Shown: positions 32,585 to 50,459, counted from the first letter of the stretch. The stretch is DNA of 64,000 nt from Mycoplasma sp. 1578d (GCF_024582695.1 NZ_CP102081.1:744001-808000), one strand, 5' to 3'. Program-made: numbers and translations. Notes: generated from the sequence alone by a model not told the origin.

Positions 32585-33337
32585 TTAAATTCCTTTCGTT
32601 AAGACTATTCCCTTACCATTTTTAATTAAAACAGTGTGTTCATAGTGTGATGTGTTGCTTTTATCTTTTGACACAATAGTTCAACCATCACTTAACGTTC
32701 TAATATGTGGAGTCTGGGTAATCATGGGTTCAATGCATATGACCATTCCGTCTTTAAGTAGCATTCCGGTCCCTTTAATCCCATCATTGGGAACATGGGG
32801 CTCTTCATGGAGTGCTAGACCGATTCCATGTCCACAAAATTCATTCGGAGTATAATAACCGGCTTTTTTGATATATGAGCCAATAGCATGTGATATATCG
32901 CCGATTCGTGCTCCTCTTTTAATCGCTTTCAATCCGGCGTTAAAAGCTCCAACAGCAACATCAATTAACTTTTGATTTGCTGGTGAAATGGTTCCAACAC
33001 CAACTGTGAAAGCACTATCTGAGTAGTATCCTTCTCATTTACATCCTAGATCTACACTGAGTAAATCCCCATCTCGAAGAATGTAATCGGTTGGAATACC
33101 GTGGATCAATTGTTCATTGACAGATATGCAAGCTGTCGCAGGAAAGCCATATTGACCGAGAAAGGCAGGTTGTGCGTTCCGTTTTATTATTTCATTAAAA
33201 GCCAATTGATCGATCTCTTTTAATGAAATTCCTGGTCTTACAAAGTCATAAATAACTTGTTTGACTTCTGCCAAGATTGAACAACTTTTGGTGATTTTAG
33301 CAATTTCTTGCGGAGTTTTAATTAATCTTTTGTTCAT
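32585..33337 (-). CDS. map: Methionine aminopeptidase type I
   Basis: 250 residues. Removes the N-terminal Met. The five metal ligands can be placed: the Asp pair in SVDLGCK and SDSAFTVG, His in [12 protein letters not shown], Glu in ICIEPM and Glu in the final segment (HYEHTVLI). Located between adk and infA as in many bacteria. Confidence 0.96.
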
Positions 33338-33379
33338 AATAAAAATATACTATTTTAAAGTATGTTTAATTTTAGCATT

Positions 33380-34021
33380 TTATTGTATTTTTTCAAGAAT
33401 TTTTTTAGCAATGGTTTTAGGATCTTCACTTGAATCAATTTTCAAGAGCATATTTTGTGAATCGTAAAAGTCAATTAATGGTTTAGTTTTTTGGTTATAA
33501 ATTTCTAAACGCCCTTTAACTGCATCAGGTTGATCGTCCTTACGCATAGTTAAAGGCGATTGGCACGCATCACAAATTCCCTCAATTTTAGGAGGATGAA
33601 ATTTAATATGGTATCCTTTTTTACATTTTGGACAAGTTCTTCGTCCACTTAAACGTTCTAATATAATGTGCTCGTCAGTATAAAGCTCAATTGCGATAAA
33701 ATCCAAGTTTTCGATTGAATTTAAAAATTGTGCTTGTTCAATAGTTCTGGGGTATCCATCTAAAATAAATTTTTGATTTTGAGCTTGATGTTTTTTAATG
33801 ACCTTTTCAACAATTGAATTAGTAATTGAATCAGGTACATAACCGCCTGTGGTCACAATTTTTTCCACTTCAATTCCAAGGGTGGTTCGATTAGCTATTT
33901 CATCGCGAAAAATGTTTCCGGTTGAAATATGTTTAATATCACTCATTTTAGTGAGAAAACTAGCTACGGTTCCTTTCCCAACTCCAGGTTGGCCCATAAA
34001 CACTAAGTTTTTTTTTATCAT
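33380..34021 (-). CDS. adk: Adenylate kinase
   Basis: 213 residues. P-loop FMGQPGVGKGT, DGYPRTIEQA and a long LID with a four-Cys zinc site (CPKCKKGYH ... CDACQ), as in Gram-positive enzymes. The ATG overlaps the secY stop region. It lies between secY and map. Confidence 0.97.
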   Translation of the reverse strand: MIKKNLVFMGQPGVGKGTVASFLTKMSDIKHISTGNIFRDEIANRTTLGIEVEKIVTTGGYVPDSITNSIVEKVIKKHQAQNQKFILDGYPRTIEQAQFLNSIENLDFIAIELYTDEHIILERLSGRRTCPKCKKGYHIKFHPPKIEGICDACQSPLTMRKDDQPDAVKGRLEIYNQKTKPLIDFYDSQNMLLKIDSSEDPKTIAKKILEKIQ

Positions 34022-35436
34022 AATAGTCCTCTATTATCTATTTTGTTTTTTTGTTCGCTGATTAAATATTGTCTTGATTGACGTCTTAGTCTTGATAATC
34101 TTGCTGATTTAAGTCTTGCGCTTAATTGTAATACTGTTTCTAGTGCTACAGACACTAAAATCATTAGTCCAGTCCCTCCAAAGGAAATAGATGCTGGTAG
34201 TCCAAGTAAAATCTCGACAAATTGCATTGAAGCAATGATGATAAGATAAAATGCTGAAACTAAGCTTAATCTAAAGACTACTCCAATTAGATAATCTTGA
34301 GTTTCTTCACCTGGACGTACTCCAGGAATAAAGGTCGAGTTTTTTGCAAAATCTTCGGCAATTTTGTCAGCTCGTGATTGTTGTAATCCCAGCACAATTG
34401 AAAAGACAAAGGTGATTAAAATTAATAAACTAAGTCCTAACGGTCTAGTAAATTGTAGCTCTTCGTTAATAAATTGTTTTGATGCACTGGTATTAGGAAG
34501 CAAATTAGCAATCATTGAAGGAAATGATAATACCATCATTGCAAAAATAATTGGCATAATTCCGCCAGGGTTAAGTTTAATTGGTAATTTACCCATTTCT
34601 TTGAGTGATTTGCTCCGTCCAGCACCAATTTGCTGAATTGGAATTCAACGTTCGGCATTGTATACAATGGCTAAAATTGAGACACATAAAAAGTAAATTA
34701 CTAAATAAGTTAAAAAGCTAATAATTCCTACTAAAGTTCCATTTGAGTTAGAAATATCACCAACAAAATATTGGAATGAAGCTTTGAATTGTTGTGGTAA
34801 TCTTCCGGCAACTCCAGTAAAAATAATTAAGCTGGTTCCATTCCCAATTCCTTTGTTGGTAATTTGTTCAGAAATAAACAGAGCAAAAAGTGAAGTTGCT
34901 GTTAAAATCATTGGAACAATAAATCATTCAACCACGGCAGGAGCAAATACATTAGTTTGAACTAGCCTAATAAATGGATTGTTCCCAGCCGAAAGTGACT
35001 TCATTAAGAAAACAGCTTGTGGATACGCGATAATTAAAGTCACAATTCTTGTGATAATATTGATTTTCCGTCTTCCATGTGGTCCAGATTGTGATAGTTT
35101 ATAAATGGGTGGACAAATGGGAGTTTGTAAAATCATCATAATTAACGAAGCGTTAATAAAAGGACTAATTCCTAACGCAAAAATCGAAAATTGTTTTAGT
35201 CCTCCACCACCAACTAAATTAAGAGTATCAATAAATGAATTGTTTGATTGAGATAAGTCTGATCCTGTTGTAATTTTAATAAAAGGTGCAGTGATTGTTG
35301 TCCCAACTACAAATACTGCTAAAAGTACAAAGGTATAAATGATTTTTTTAAATATATCTTTGGAACTTCAAAATTCTTTCCAGTTGTTTTTTGATTTATA
35401 AACCAATCTAGAAAGGATAAAAAATAAATTTTTCAT
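34015..35436 (-). CDS. secY: Protein translocase subunit SecY
   Basis: 473 residues with about ten membrane helices; recognisable pieces are FALGISPFINASLIM, GIGNGTSLIIFTGVAGRLP, IPIQQIG and LNPGGIMPIIFAMMV. The frame runs through TGA twice and ends W-stop at 34015. No rplO or other spc gene lies upstream. Instead there is a TATAAT at 35469-35474 and the terminator of a lipoprotein gene. Confidence 0.96.
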
Positions 35437-35468
35437 GAAAATTTGTGCCTTTCTAAAAATACTTTTTA

Positions 35469-35474
35469 ATTATA
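35469..35474 (-). promoter_or_regulatory. -10 box of the secY operon
   Basis: TGCTATAAT on the minus strand, an extended -10. A TTGATA about 20 bases upstream could serve as a poor -35. It would drive secY to rplQ. Confidence 0.55.
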
Positions 35475-35534
35475 GCAAATAAAAAAGTTTTTAATATCAA
35501 TATCTTGCATTTATATCCACAATTAAAGACAAGA

Positions 35535-35572
35535 AAAAAGTAGAAACTTCTTTATTAAGATTTCTACTTTTT
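35535..35572 (-). terminator. Terminator of the modular lipoprotein gene
   Basis: Twelve-base perfect stem AAAAAGTAGAAA / TTTCTACTTTTT with a 14-base loop. It separates the lipoprotein unit from secY. Confidence 0.8.
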
Positions 35573-35589
35573 GCTTAATTTAATTTTAA

Positions 35590-35908
35590 TTAACTACTTT
35601 TGGGAGTTAAATTAATAGTTAATGTTTCTTGTCCATTGTCTTTTTGGTTATGTGTAAAGTTAATGTTCCATTATCTAAATTATAACTTGCTGAAATAAAT
35701 TTACGATCTCCAGCTTTTCCTTTATAAGTTGTAGCTTCTAATTGTATCTGATTAAAATAATCATCAGTTAAGAATAATATTTTGTTTTTTGGATCATGAT
35801 TATATCCAGCAAATCCAAACCCTTTTTTGTGAGTTGCTTTAACATCGAAATTTTGGTAATGCTGAATTCTTTGAATTGGTCATGGTTGGGATTTTGGTTT
35901 GTGGGTTT
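35590..35908 (-). pseudogene. Out-of-frame remainder of the third lipoprotein module
   Basis: This segment continues the module that is cut off at 35909. Restoring one A at 35911-35920 and one at 35641-35645 gives LETHKPKSQPWPIQRIQHYQ and so on to a natural end INLTPKSS-stop at 35590. Bases 35750-35983 differ from 37363-37597 by little more than the one-base deletion, so the damage is recent or is a sequencing error. Confidence 0.7.
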
Positions 35909-35983
35909 CTAAAAAATTTTTAGTTCTGCAATAGGTGTTTTGTTAGCTACTTCATATCTGCTATCTGCAGTGAGTTGAACTCC
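35750..35983. repeat. Near-identical module DNA copy (second copy at 37363-37597)
   Basis: 234 bases almost identical to 37363-37597. By eye the differences are one substitution region around the GFGF-GY codons and one missing base. The pair would support recombination or gene conversion within the gene. Confidence 0.8.
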
Positions 35984-38626
35984 GTTATCATTGGTTTTTC
36001 CACCACCAGCATTTGCTGAATGATTTTGTGAATCTCCACTACTTACAGTTGAATTAGAACTGGTTGGAACTGTTCCTGAACCATTTAAATCTACCGATGA
36101 ACTATGAGTTTCATTAGTTTCTTTCGGAGCATTATCTTGTGAACCTGAAGTGTTCGAAACAATTGGTTGTGATTGAGCACCCGAACCATTTTGAGGTGAT
36201 GATGTTGAACCACTTGCTGGTGCAGTTGGAGTACCACTATCTGCAACTGGGGCATTTTTTTGTGAACCTGAAACACCTGGTTGACCAGAAGATTGACTTA
36301 CAGGTTGTGAAACTTCATTGGTAGTCCCTTGAGCACCTAAGTCCCTTGAAGGTGATCCTTTAGATGTACTGTCTAGGTTTGTATTGTCACCTGCACTAGC
36401 TGAATCATGTGTTTGATTTCCTTGAACTTGTTTTTCATTTAATGAATCTGTTGATTCTGTAGGCGTTCCACTCCCCGAACTAGGTAAAACAAGAGTATCA
36501 TTTTGTGTTCCTGAAGAAGCTGATTGCCCAGTCCCGCCTGGAACACTAGAAGATTGTGAGCCACTGTTCTTTGAATCTTGACCTACTGAAGAAATACCTG
36601 CTTGATTAGAAAGTTGATTTGAAGGTTGTGAATCTGTGGTATTCCCAGATGCATTTGGTTGAGATAAAGGTTGAGATTGCTTTCCGCTTCCTGAATCTGT
36701 TTTTTCGGGTGAGGTACCACTACCTGAACTAGGTGCATCGTTTTGAGTACTTGAAACACCAGTTTGAGAATTTTCTTTCGGTTTATTAGAAGATTGTGCA
36801 CCTGATTGTGCACCTGATTGTGCACCTGATTGTGCACCTGATTGTGCACCACTGTTACTTGAATCTTGGCTTCCTGTTTGTTCAGAAGGTTGGCTTGCAG
36901 GTTGTGATTCTGCATTCGAAACACCGCGAGCTCCTGAACCTCTCGAAGATGATGAACTAGAAACACTGTTTACATTTGTATTACCACCTGCAACACCTGA
37001 TTCACGTGCTTGAGTTCCAGAACCAGAAGTTTCTGAGTTATTTTGAGGAGTTGATGTTGAATCACTTTTTGGTGTAGTTTGTGAAGCTACTGAATGATCC
37101 TTACTTGATTCATTATTTGTAGAAGTGGTTTGAGTTGGTGTACTTGAACTATTTTGTGGTGTTGATTGATCAGCACCTTGTTGTAAATTTTCTTGATCTT
37201 TAATTTGATTGGTTGAATCCTCGCTAGAAACTGTTGATGTTGGAGCTAGGTTGATTGTTAATGTTTCTTTGGTTTTATCTTTTTTGGTTATATGTAAAAT
37301 TAATGTTCCATTATCTAAATCATAACTTGCTGAAATATATTTATTGTCTTCTAATTTCAGATGATTAAAATAATCATCAGTTAAGAATAATATTTTGTTT
37401 TTTGGATCATGATTATATCCAGAAAATCCAAACCCTTTTTTGTGAGTTGCTTTAACATCGAAATTTTGGTAATGCTGAATTCTTTGAATTGGTCATGGTT
37501 GGGATTTTGGTTTGTGGGTTTCTAAAAAATTTTTTAGTTCTGCAATAGGTGTTTTGTTAGCTACTTCATATCTGCTATCTGCAGTGAGTTGAACTCCCTG
37601 ATTTTGAGTACTTCCTCCTTGGGTTGAATCTACAGGTTGTGAGTTTGATTCACCTTGAGTTTGTTTTTCGTTTCCTGAATCTGTTGTTCCTGATAGAGTA
37701 TCGCTAGGTGCATCGTTTTGAATACTTGAAGCAATTGGAGCATCAGAAGATTGTGCACCACTGTTACTTGAACCTTGACTTCCTGAAGAAGAACCACCTG
37801 CTTGTTGATTTTGTGAAGCTTGTTCATTATCTTTGGGTTGTTTTGAAGGTTCTGTATTTTGAGGGGTTAAATCTTTTTCTTGTTCTTCACCCGAAACAGT
37901 TGCAGTCCCTTCTTGAGAAGCACTTTCTTTTGGAGTTAGGTTGATTATTAATGTTTCGTGACTACCGTCTTTTTTGTTTATATTTAAAGTTAAAATTCCC
38001 TTATCTAAATCATAACTTGCTGAAATGTATTTTGGCTCGCTAATTTTACCTTTATAAGTTGTAGTTTCTAATTCTATTTGATTAAAGTATTTTTCAGAAA
38101 TCAATAATATTTTATTTTTATCTGGTTTATTTTTCTTTCAAAAACCAGCAAATCCAAAACCTTTTTTATGATTTACTTTATCATCGTATGATGTATAATG
38201 TTGGATTTTTTCAATTGGTCATGGTTGAGAACTTGGTTTGTTGCTTTCTAAATAACTTTTTAGTTCCGCAATAGGTGTTGTATTAACTACTTCATATTTA
38301 TTATCTGTAACTACTTGAGAATCATTAGATGGTTTGTTTTCCTGGGTTACAGATTCACCTGGGGTTGTTGTATTTAAACCTGTTTGTTTTGTTTTGTTTT
38401 GTTTTGGTTTGGTTTGTGGTTCTGTTGGACTACTTTGTGAACCACCGGTTGTATTAACAGGATTCGAACTTTCACCGGTGTTATTTTCTCCTGTATTTGG
38501 TTTTTGATCTTTTGGATTGGGATTAGTGTTATTAATTGATGCTTCACAAGATGCTGATGTTGCTACTAGTGTAATTGGCCCTGTGAAGAGTAAAAAATGT
38601 CTTAAAAATCTCTTTTTCTTGCTCAT
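35909..38626 (-). CDS. Modular repeat-rich surface lipoprotein
   Basis: 905 residues as sequenced. The N-terminus is MSKKKRFLRHFLLFTGPITL, then VATSASC, a lipoprotein signal. It carries two complete modules of about 115 residues (near 37926-38310 and 37247-37585), each running from YEVxNxTPIAELK through IQHY, HKKGFGF and YISASYDLD to ETLxINL, plus the first 20 residues of a third. Modules are joined by Ser/Gln/Gly-rich linkers, including GAQS five times. The third module stops early at TAG because of a one-base deletion. The -10 TATAAT is at 38637-38642, ten bases before this ATG; an ATG four codons upstream overlaps that box and was not chosen. Confidence 0.82.
36792..36850. repeat. 12-base tandem repeat encoding Gly-Ala-Gln-Ser
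   Basis: The unit TGTGCACCTGAT (plus strand) is repeated almost exactly about five times inside the Ser/Gln linker of the lipoprotein. Each unit is four codons, so copy-number change keeps the frame. Confidence 0.85.
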
Positions 38627-38843
38627 ATTGAATTTCATTATAGGATATAAAATCTAATTATGGTCGCTTTTTGGATTTTGAAAATAAGTAATTTAAATAA
38701 AAATAAGTAGATAAAAAATACAAAAAGATCTAAAAATTCGAGCTAGATTGTGCTTGGCTTTTTAATTTTTTTGTATTTTGTCTTTTGAATTTATAAAATA
38801 TTTTTTAAATGCTAAAATATTTTATTTTTTTCAATAAAAAGCA
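38627..38843. other. AT-rich spacer between lipoprotein gene and rRNA operon
   Basis: It contains the lipoprotein promoter near 38637-38665. The remainder is AT-rich with no 5S rRNA, tRNA or coding signal that I can see. Confidence 0.6.
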
Positions 38844-38844
38844 T

Positions 38845-38866
38845 AAAAAAATGCGTCCTATGACGC
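38845..38866 (-). terminator. Terminator of the rRNA operon
   Basis: Stem GCGTC / GACGC with a CTAT loop and a T run on the minus strand, following the 23S processing stem. Confidence 0.75.
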
Positions 38867-38873
38867 GTATGCA

Positions 38874-38893
38874 CTTTGAAAACTGAATAGTAA
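38874..38893 (-). other. 3' half of the 23S processing stem
   Basis: CTTTGAAAACTGAATAGTAA is exactly complementary to 41961-41980 in the 16S-23S spacer. The two would enclose the 23S precursor in a 20-base-pair helix, the usual RNase III substrate. Confidence 0.8.
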
Positions 38894-38936
38894 TTTGGCA
38901 TAATAACTTATTAAAATGACTTTGAATTCATCTTAA

Positions 38937-41825
<2,889 letters not shown>

Positions 41826-42107
41826 TATGTATTTTCCTATTGTTGATGTATTCAAAGACATTTTAATAAATTATTATTGCTAATAATTCTCAACTCGGTA
41901 TCACAAAACAAATTGACTAAAAAATGTTTTTTGATGTCGTTGTTATATTAATTAATATCTTTACTATTCAGTTTTCAAAGAACATATGAGAGTAAGCTCT
42001 CTCAAAACTAGATATATCATTGGACTATTGACAATGTACATAACGGTATTTAAAAATAGTCTTATTCAGGTAAATAATTCGTTGAACGAATTATCTTTGT
42101 ACTCCGT
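41826..42107 (-). other. 16S-23S spacer without tRNA
   Basis: About 280 AT-rich bases with no tRNA. It holds the complementary partners of the processing stems: 41961-41980 for 23S and 42004-42017 (AAAACTAGATATAT) for 16S. Confidence 0.8.
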
Positions 42108-43615
<1,508 letters not shown>

Positions 43616-43680
43616 ATTGACTGTCATGTATTGTTATATATCTAGTTTTCAAAGAACTTTTTTGTTGTTATAGCTTTTTA

Positions 43681-43686
43681 ATTATA
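43681..43686 (-). promoter_or_regulatory. -10 box of the rRNA operon
   Basis: TATAAT preceded by ATG (extended -10) on the minus strand, about 65 bases before the 16S start. The -35 is weak (TTTTTG/TTGTAA region). Confidence 0.55.
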
Positions 43687-43766
43687 CATATAAAAAATTT
43701 TTACAAAAACATTTTTATCATTTTTTTGATGGTTTTTCATATATCCAATTAAGAGCTGTTTTTAAA

Positions 43767-44441
43767 TTATAAATTAAGAATTTTATTTTCAAAACAAAAT
43801 TGTGTCATTAAATAATAAATAATTTTATCTTGATCATTTTCCGGTGCACTTATATATATAGTAACATGATTAAATAAATAATAAATTTGCTCAAGCAATT
43901 GAGCAGAATATTGTTTTGATGAATGAGTAGCACATAAAAAACCGCCTTGAGCTAGTTCAAAATCAACAATGTGCTCATTCGAGCACATTGCACACTGATT
44001 TAAAGTTAACTTAATTGCGTGATATTTAATTAAAGCAAGTAAAAAGATGTTCAGGATTTTGAAAAAGTGAGTTTCTTGCTGGTGTTGATTAACAATTTGA
44101 TAATAATCAATAAATTCATTTTGCAAATACACTTCTTGTGCTCAGGTGCTAATTCGTTTTAATAATAAAAAAGTCTTTTCATTGCTAAATTGATATGACC
44201 CAATTAAGCTAACTTTTTTCATGCGACCAATTTTGTTAGCATAACGAGCTTGAAAATATTCAATTTCACACAAAGCTCCTTGAATTAAGTTGCTCGCGTT
44301 TTTGGATAATAGTTTGTTCAAACCTAATGCAAACAAAGTAATTTGGCCACTTTGAGTTAAAAAAGTGACCAAAAATTCATTAGCTGATAATTGCTTTTGG
44401 TATAGGAAAATTGCCTTTTGAATGGTTGTTTGTTCTGGCAT
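43767..44441 (-). CDS. recO: DNA repair protein RecO
   Basis: 224 residues. N-terminal OB fold (KAIFLYQKQLSANEFLVTFL, GQITLFALGLNK), a helical middle and a C-terminal zinc finger (CAMCSNEH ... GGFLCATHS). Works with RecR, which is encoded at 20324. It lies 32 bases after the YitT-like gene and probably shares its transcript. Confidence 0.88.
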
Positions 44442-44473
44442 TATTTATTAATTATAAATAAATATCTGTAGCA

Positions 44474-45622
44474 TTATTTTTGTTTTTTAAACAAACTCTT
44501 ATATTGAATGTTAGTGATATATAAATATCCGTCCACTTTTTTCAAATTAGCAATGCTAATAAAAGCGTTTTGGTCAATTTGACGAGCTACTTCAATGAAT
44601 TTGGCTGCATCAATAAACAAACAGGTAGTCACAATAATGTTTTGAGTTTCTTTAGTGTATCCACCTTTAACTTCATTAACGCTAGTAGCAAAACGGTATT
44701 CTTTAAGCTGATTGACTGCATTAATAATAGCTCATGGTTTTTGTGAAATAATTTCAACTTTAACCATTTGAAACTTAGGAAAAAGAATGTTTAAAAACCA
44801 TCCGTTAAACAAGACCATAAGCAGGCCAGCCACAAATGCTGGACTAAAAAAGTTTTGTAATTTCCAATTTCCAGTTTCTAATCCATTGGTAATATAGCTG
44901 CCAACAAAGTAAGATAATAAAAACGAAAATAAGTGCAACAGCATTAATAAAGGACCAACGTTTTTGAATTTTTTATGTGATAAATACACACTTAAAATAT
45001 CAAATCCCCCTGATGAACTATCAATGATTAATAAAATGGCAGTACATACAGCTTGAATTGCTCCTCATAGTAAGGCATAAAAAATAATTGAAAAGTCTGA
45101 AAATTTTCCATTTTCTCAGGTTATCAGTTCATGTTCGTTTAAGTGTCCAAAAATATATAAATGATCATTATTAGTAATTAAGTTACTAATAATTAACCCT
45201 ACAATAGACACTGTTCCTATAAAAATAAAGTTTAATAAAGTAAAACGTTTGCCAATAAACTTTCATGAGAGAATAAATAATGGAATATTGGCAAATAAGT
45301 TTAATAATCAGAAAATACTATTGTAAATGATAAAATTATTTTCACCTTGAGGTATTAATTGAAAACTTAACCGAGCAATTGATTGAGAAATAGCCGCTAT
45401 TCCCATTTCATATAATCCAGTAATTTGTACAATGATATATTGAAAGAACGCAAACAAAATTGCAATAATTAAAGTAAAAATAATCTGCCATTTGAGTGAT
45501 TTAACACGATAAAAGAGGCCGAAAGTAAGCAATGATTGCTTGATTTTGGCGCGTTTAAATTCAACAATTTTGTTTTCTTCTACTTGCAAAATATTTTTTG
45601 GTTGTGACCTATTATTTTTCAT
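44474..45622 (-). CDS. YitT/DUF161-family membrane protein
   Basis: 382 residues. About six membrane helices, with the family hallmark LIIDSSSGGFDILSVYLSHK and a C-terminal DUF2179-like soluble domain (TKETQNIIVTTCLFIDAAKF). The transport role is unknown. A TATAAT box at 45630-45635 lies seven bases before the ATG, suggesting a leaderless transcript independent of the maltose operon. Confidence 0.85.
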
Positions 45623-45645
45623 CTTTTATATTATAAGAGCTTTTT

Positions 45646-45672
45646 GAAAAAACTCACCTTGATTGGTGAGTT
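45646..45672 (-). terminator. Terminator of the maltose operon
   Basis: Stem AACTCACC / GGTGAGTT with a six-base loop just after the pgmB stop, with a T run on the minus strand. Confidence 0.8.
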
Positions 45673-45675
45673 GAA

Positions 45676-46353
45676 TTATTGAATTTTTGACAAAATATTA
45701 GCTAATTTTAATTCTTGAGTTGAATGAAAAACAAGATCACAAGATAAAAATAAATGTTCATTGCCTTGAGGAATAATTGCAATTGAATGCATTTGAGCAT
45801 TAATAATTGCTTGAACGCCTGAAGGAGCATCTTCAATTCCAATACATTCTTGAGGGAACAATTTAAGTCCTTGAGCTGCTTGAAGAAAAATATCTGGTGC
45901 TGGTTTTCCTTTTTGCACATTTTTCGGATTAACTATAAAATCAAAATAGCTTATTAAGCCAATTTTTTCTAAAATTAAGGGGGCATTATGTGAGGAAGAA
46001 GCTAAAGCAATTTTATAATTATGCATTTTTAACTCTTTTAAAAACGATTCTATCCCTGGTAAAATAGCACTTGAGTCTAAATTAGTTTGTAACAATCTTT
46101 TATATTCTTCATTTTTATTAAAACACATTTGTTCAATTTGAGTGTTCGAGAATTGTTCAAGCACATTTTTAGCTTGCAAAATAGCAATTAGTGTGTCATT
46201 TCTTGGTAATCCTTTAAGTGGTTCATTTTCTTGCTCACTATATTCAAGATGATATTTAGCTAATTCACTTTTTCAAGCTAAATAGTGTAAATGAGCTGTA
46301 TCAGTAATTACTCCATCTAAGTCAAAAACAAAACCTTGAATTTGTTTTTTCAT
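45676..46353 (-). CDS. pgmB: Beta-phosphoglucomutase
   Basis: 225 residues, HAD superfamily. Motif I FDLDGVITDTA, motif II ASSS, the Lys region KNVQKGKPAPDIF and motif III GIEDAPSGVQA. Converts beta-glucose-1-phosphate, the product of maltose phosphorylase, to glucose-6-phosphate. It starts five bases after the malP stop. Confidence 0.94.
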
Positions 46354-46358
46354 ACATT

Positions 46359-48743
46359 TTATCCTTGAATTAGGAATTTTTGAACCTCAAGGAGTTTAAA
46401 CATGAATTCATTATTATTGATGATAAGAGGCTTATTAGCTTGTTTCAAGCAGATAATTTCAAAATCTTCTTTAGATACTGATACTAAAAATTCACCACTA
46501 GCATAGCTAAAATTATATTTTAAATTATTCCATTCTTTAGGTAAATTGGGATGAATGTGTAATTGATCATTATGTCAATCGAGACCACCAAACCCAAAAA
46601 CAATCATTTGTCAAATGGCCGCTAAACTTCCGGCATGAATTCCTTGGTTTGAAGATTCCATATTGTTTCCTAAGTCAATGTTAATTCCATATTTAAACAA
46701 TTGATAGGCTTTCTCATTTTTACCTAAACGGGCTGCTTCGATAGCGTAAGTAGCCGGTGAAAGTGATGAATCGTGCGTAGTGATACTTTCGTAATAATCA
46801 AAATTAGCATTTCTGATTTCTTTAGAATATAAATGTGGAAACAAGGAAGTTAAAAGGACTACATCGGCTTGTTTCACTAGTTGTGAAGATAAAAGATTAT
46901 GTCCTTGAGTCGTATTGAATAATTTTTTTCCTGCATCCCCAAGCATTTGAAATTGTGAAACATCATTTTTAGGGAGTTTTAAAAATTGATCATTTTCTGC
47001 AATAATGAGATCTTGATTAGGTAATTGTTGTTTTAATTTAGCAACAACTATTTTCATTTTGTCCACATTTATTGGATAAGGAATTTTTTGATAAATTTTT
47101 TGCAATAATGCCAATCCTTGAGGAGTTGAAGATAATTTTTCAATTGCTTTTAATGCTAATTGAATATTAAATTGAGCTAATTTATTAATATAAGCATTAT
47201 TATCAATGTTTCCTTTATATTCATTTGGACCCATGACGTCTTTAATATGATATTCTCCATTAGCTTGTTTTTCTGCACGATTAGTATAAAAATAAGCAGT
47301 ATCAATAATCATCTCATAACCCATTAATTCCATAAATTCTTCATCGCCTGTTACTTGATAATATTGGTTAATTGCATATGCTACATCAGCCGATACGTGA
47401 ATTTCTTGTCTCCGTGAAGCAATGGGAACTTGCTCACCAGTGATAATATCAGCTTGACCTCAATATGGACAAACTTCCCCTTCGCTTGGCCAAGCCATTT
47501 CTCATGGGAATTGAGCTCCTTCAAGATTACTTTCTTCAGGTCTTATCTTAATTTCTTTTGCTTTATTCCGAGCTCCTTGAAGACCTAAATAACGATAAGT
47601 GAGTAAATTACGGACAATTTTTGGATTAGTAAATAAATAATTAGGATTAATAAAAAATTCTGTATCTCAATAAGTATGTCCTTGATACCCTTCGCCACTT
47701 AACCCTTTTGCTCCAACGTTTTTGAAAATTGAATCTTTGGGCACAAACGAATTTAAGTGAAAAATTCCAAATTCTAGAGCCAAAGTATCATATTTAGATT
47801 CAAAAGAATCTCCTTCAATTTGAACAAAAAATTGATTTCAAACCTTAGTATTCATTGCCTGAATTGACGCTTGTTTTAATACTTGATAATCAGCCTTTAA
47901 TAATTGGTTGTGTTTTTTATTTGCATGTTCAATAACTAAATCATCAGGCAAAATTTCTTTTTCTAAACCTACCCCAGTGTGAACAGACATGAGTTTAATC
48001 AACTCAAATTGATCATTTTCTTTTAAGGTGACATTAATTTTAAAAGCTACTTTTCTCCGAGAAATTGTGATTAAATAATCATCATTTCCTCCGTAAATTC
48101 TTTGTTGATTTAAACTAGCTTGTGTAATTAAATTATGAACTACTATTTTTTTAGAAAAAGTGGTCCATTGCTTCATTTGTAATGATTCTTTGGTTGGGCG
48201 AGATTTAAGCCCTTCAGCAAAGTGCTGTGAACCAGTATTAGTGACTTGACCATTAATAGCAGGAATAATTGTTAGTTTAATATTTGGATAATTTTTGTTT
48301 AAATCTAAAACTTTTATATTTATTTTTTGTGCATAAACGTTTTTTTGTTCTTGTGACACAAATCGTTCAAAATTAAGTTCAAAAGTTCCTTGTTCTCTTT
48401 TAATAATAACTCTACGTTGTAAAAATCCTTCTTTTATAAAAAGAGTTTTTAAGTACTCATCATCTTCTTGGAGTTGAATTTGTTTTCCATTCAACAAAAT
48501 AGGGGTGGTCATTAAATCAGCTAAATTAGCTAATTCAGAAACATCTTCTTGGGAAGATTTATTAAAAATTCCATTAACAAAAAAATCTTCTTTGTTATAA
48601 ATAGCAGGTTCTTCATCAGCACTTCTAATTCCTAAATATCCGTTCCCAAGTGCAAAAATACTTTCAGTTTTAGCTGTTTTTGTGCTGTCAAATTTAATTT
48701 GTGAAATAGTTTTCTTATCTAAATCATATTTTAAAAATTCCAT
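46359..48743 (-). CDS. Maltose phosphorylase (GH65)
   Basis: 794 residues, usual for the family. N-terminal beta domain (SIFALGNGYLGIRS), then the catalytic barrel with YQGHTYWDTEFF, EGAQFPWEMAWPSEGEV, the catalytic Glu in KDVMGPNEYKG, and THDSSLSPATYAIEAARLG. Other GH65 enzymes act on trehalose or kojibiose; pgmB and an alpha-glucosidase next door favour maltose. Confidence 0.9.
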
Positions 48744-48769
48744 TTTTTTCTCTCTCTTATAAAAATTAT

Positions 48770-50428
<1,659 letters not shown>

Positions 50429-50459
50429 TTAATTTAATTTTTAAATTAAAGGTATGTAA

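Noticed and set aside
36792-36850. Possible CRISPR-like array
   Set aside because: Units are 12 bases, directly adjacent and in coding frame (GAQS); no spacers and no cas genes.
36583-36966. 127-codon minus-strand frame full of His, Gln and Val
   Set aside because: It is the shifted frame of the Ser/Gln linker and its 12-base repeats. The true frame is continuous through this region with the lipoprotein modules.
38640-38930. 5S rRNA or tRNA behind the 23S gene
   Set aside because: No 5S consensus or cloverleaf could be seen; only the processing stem and a terminator.
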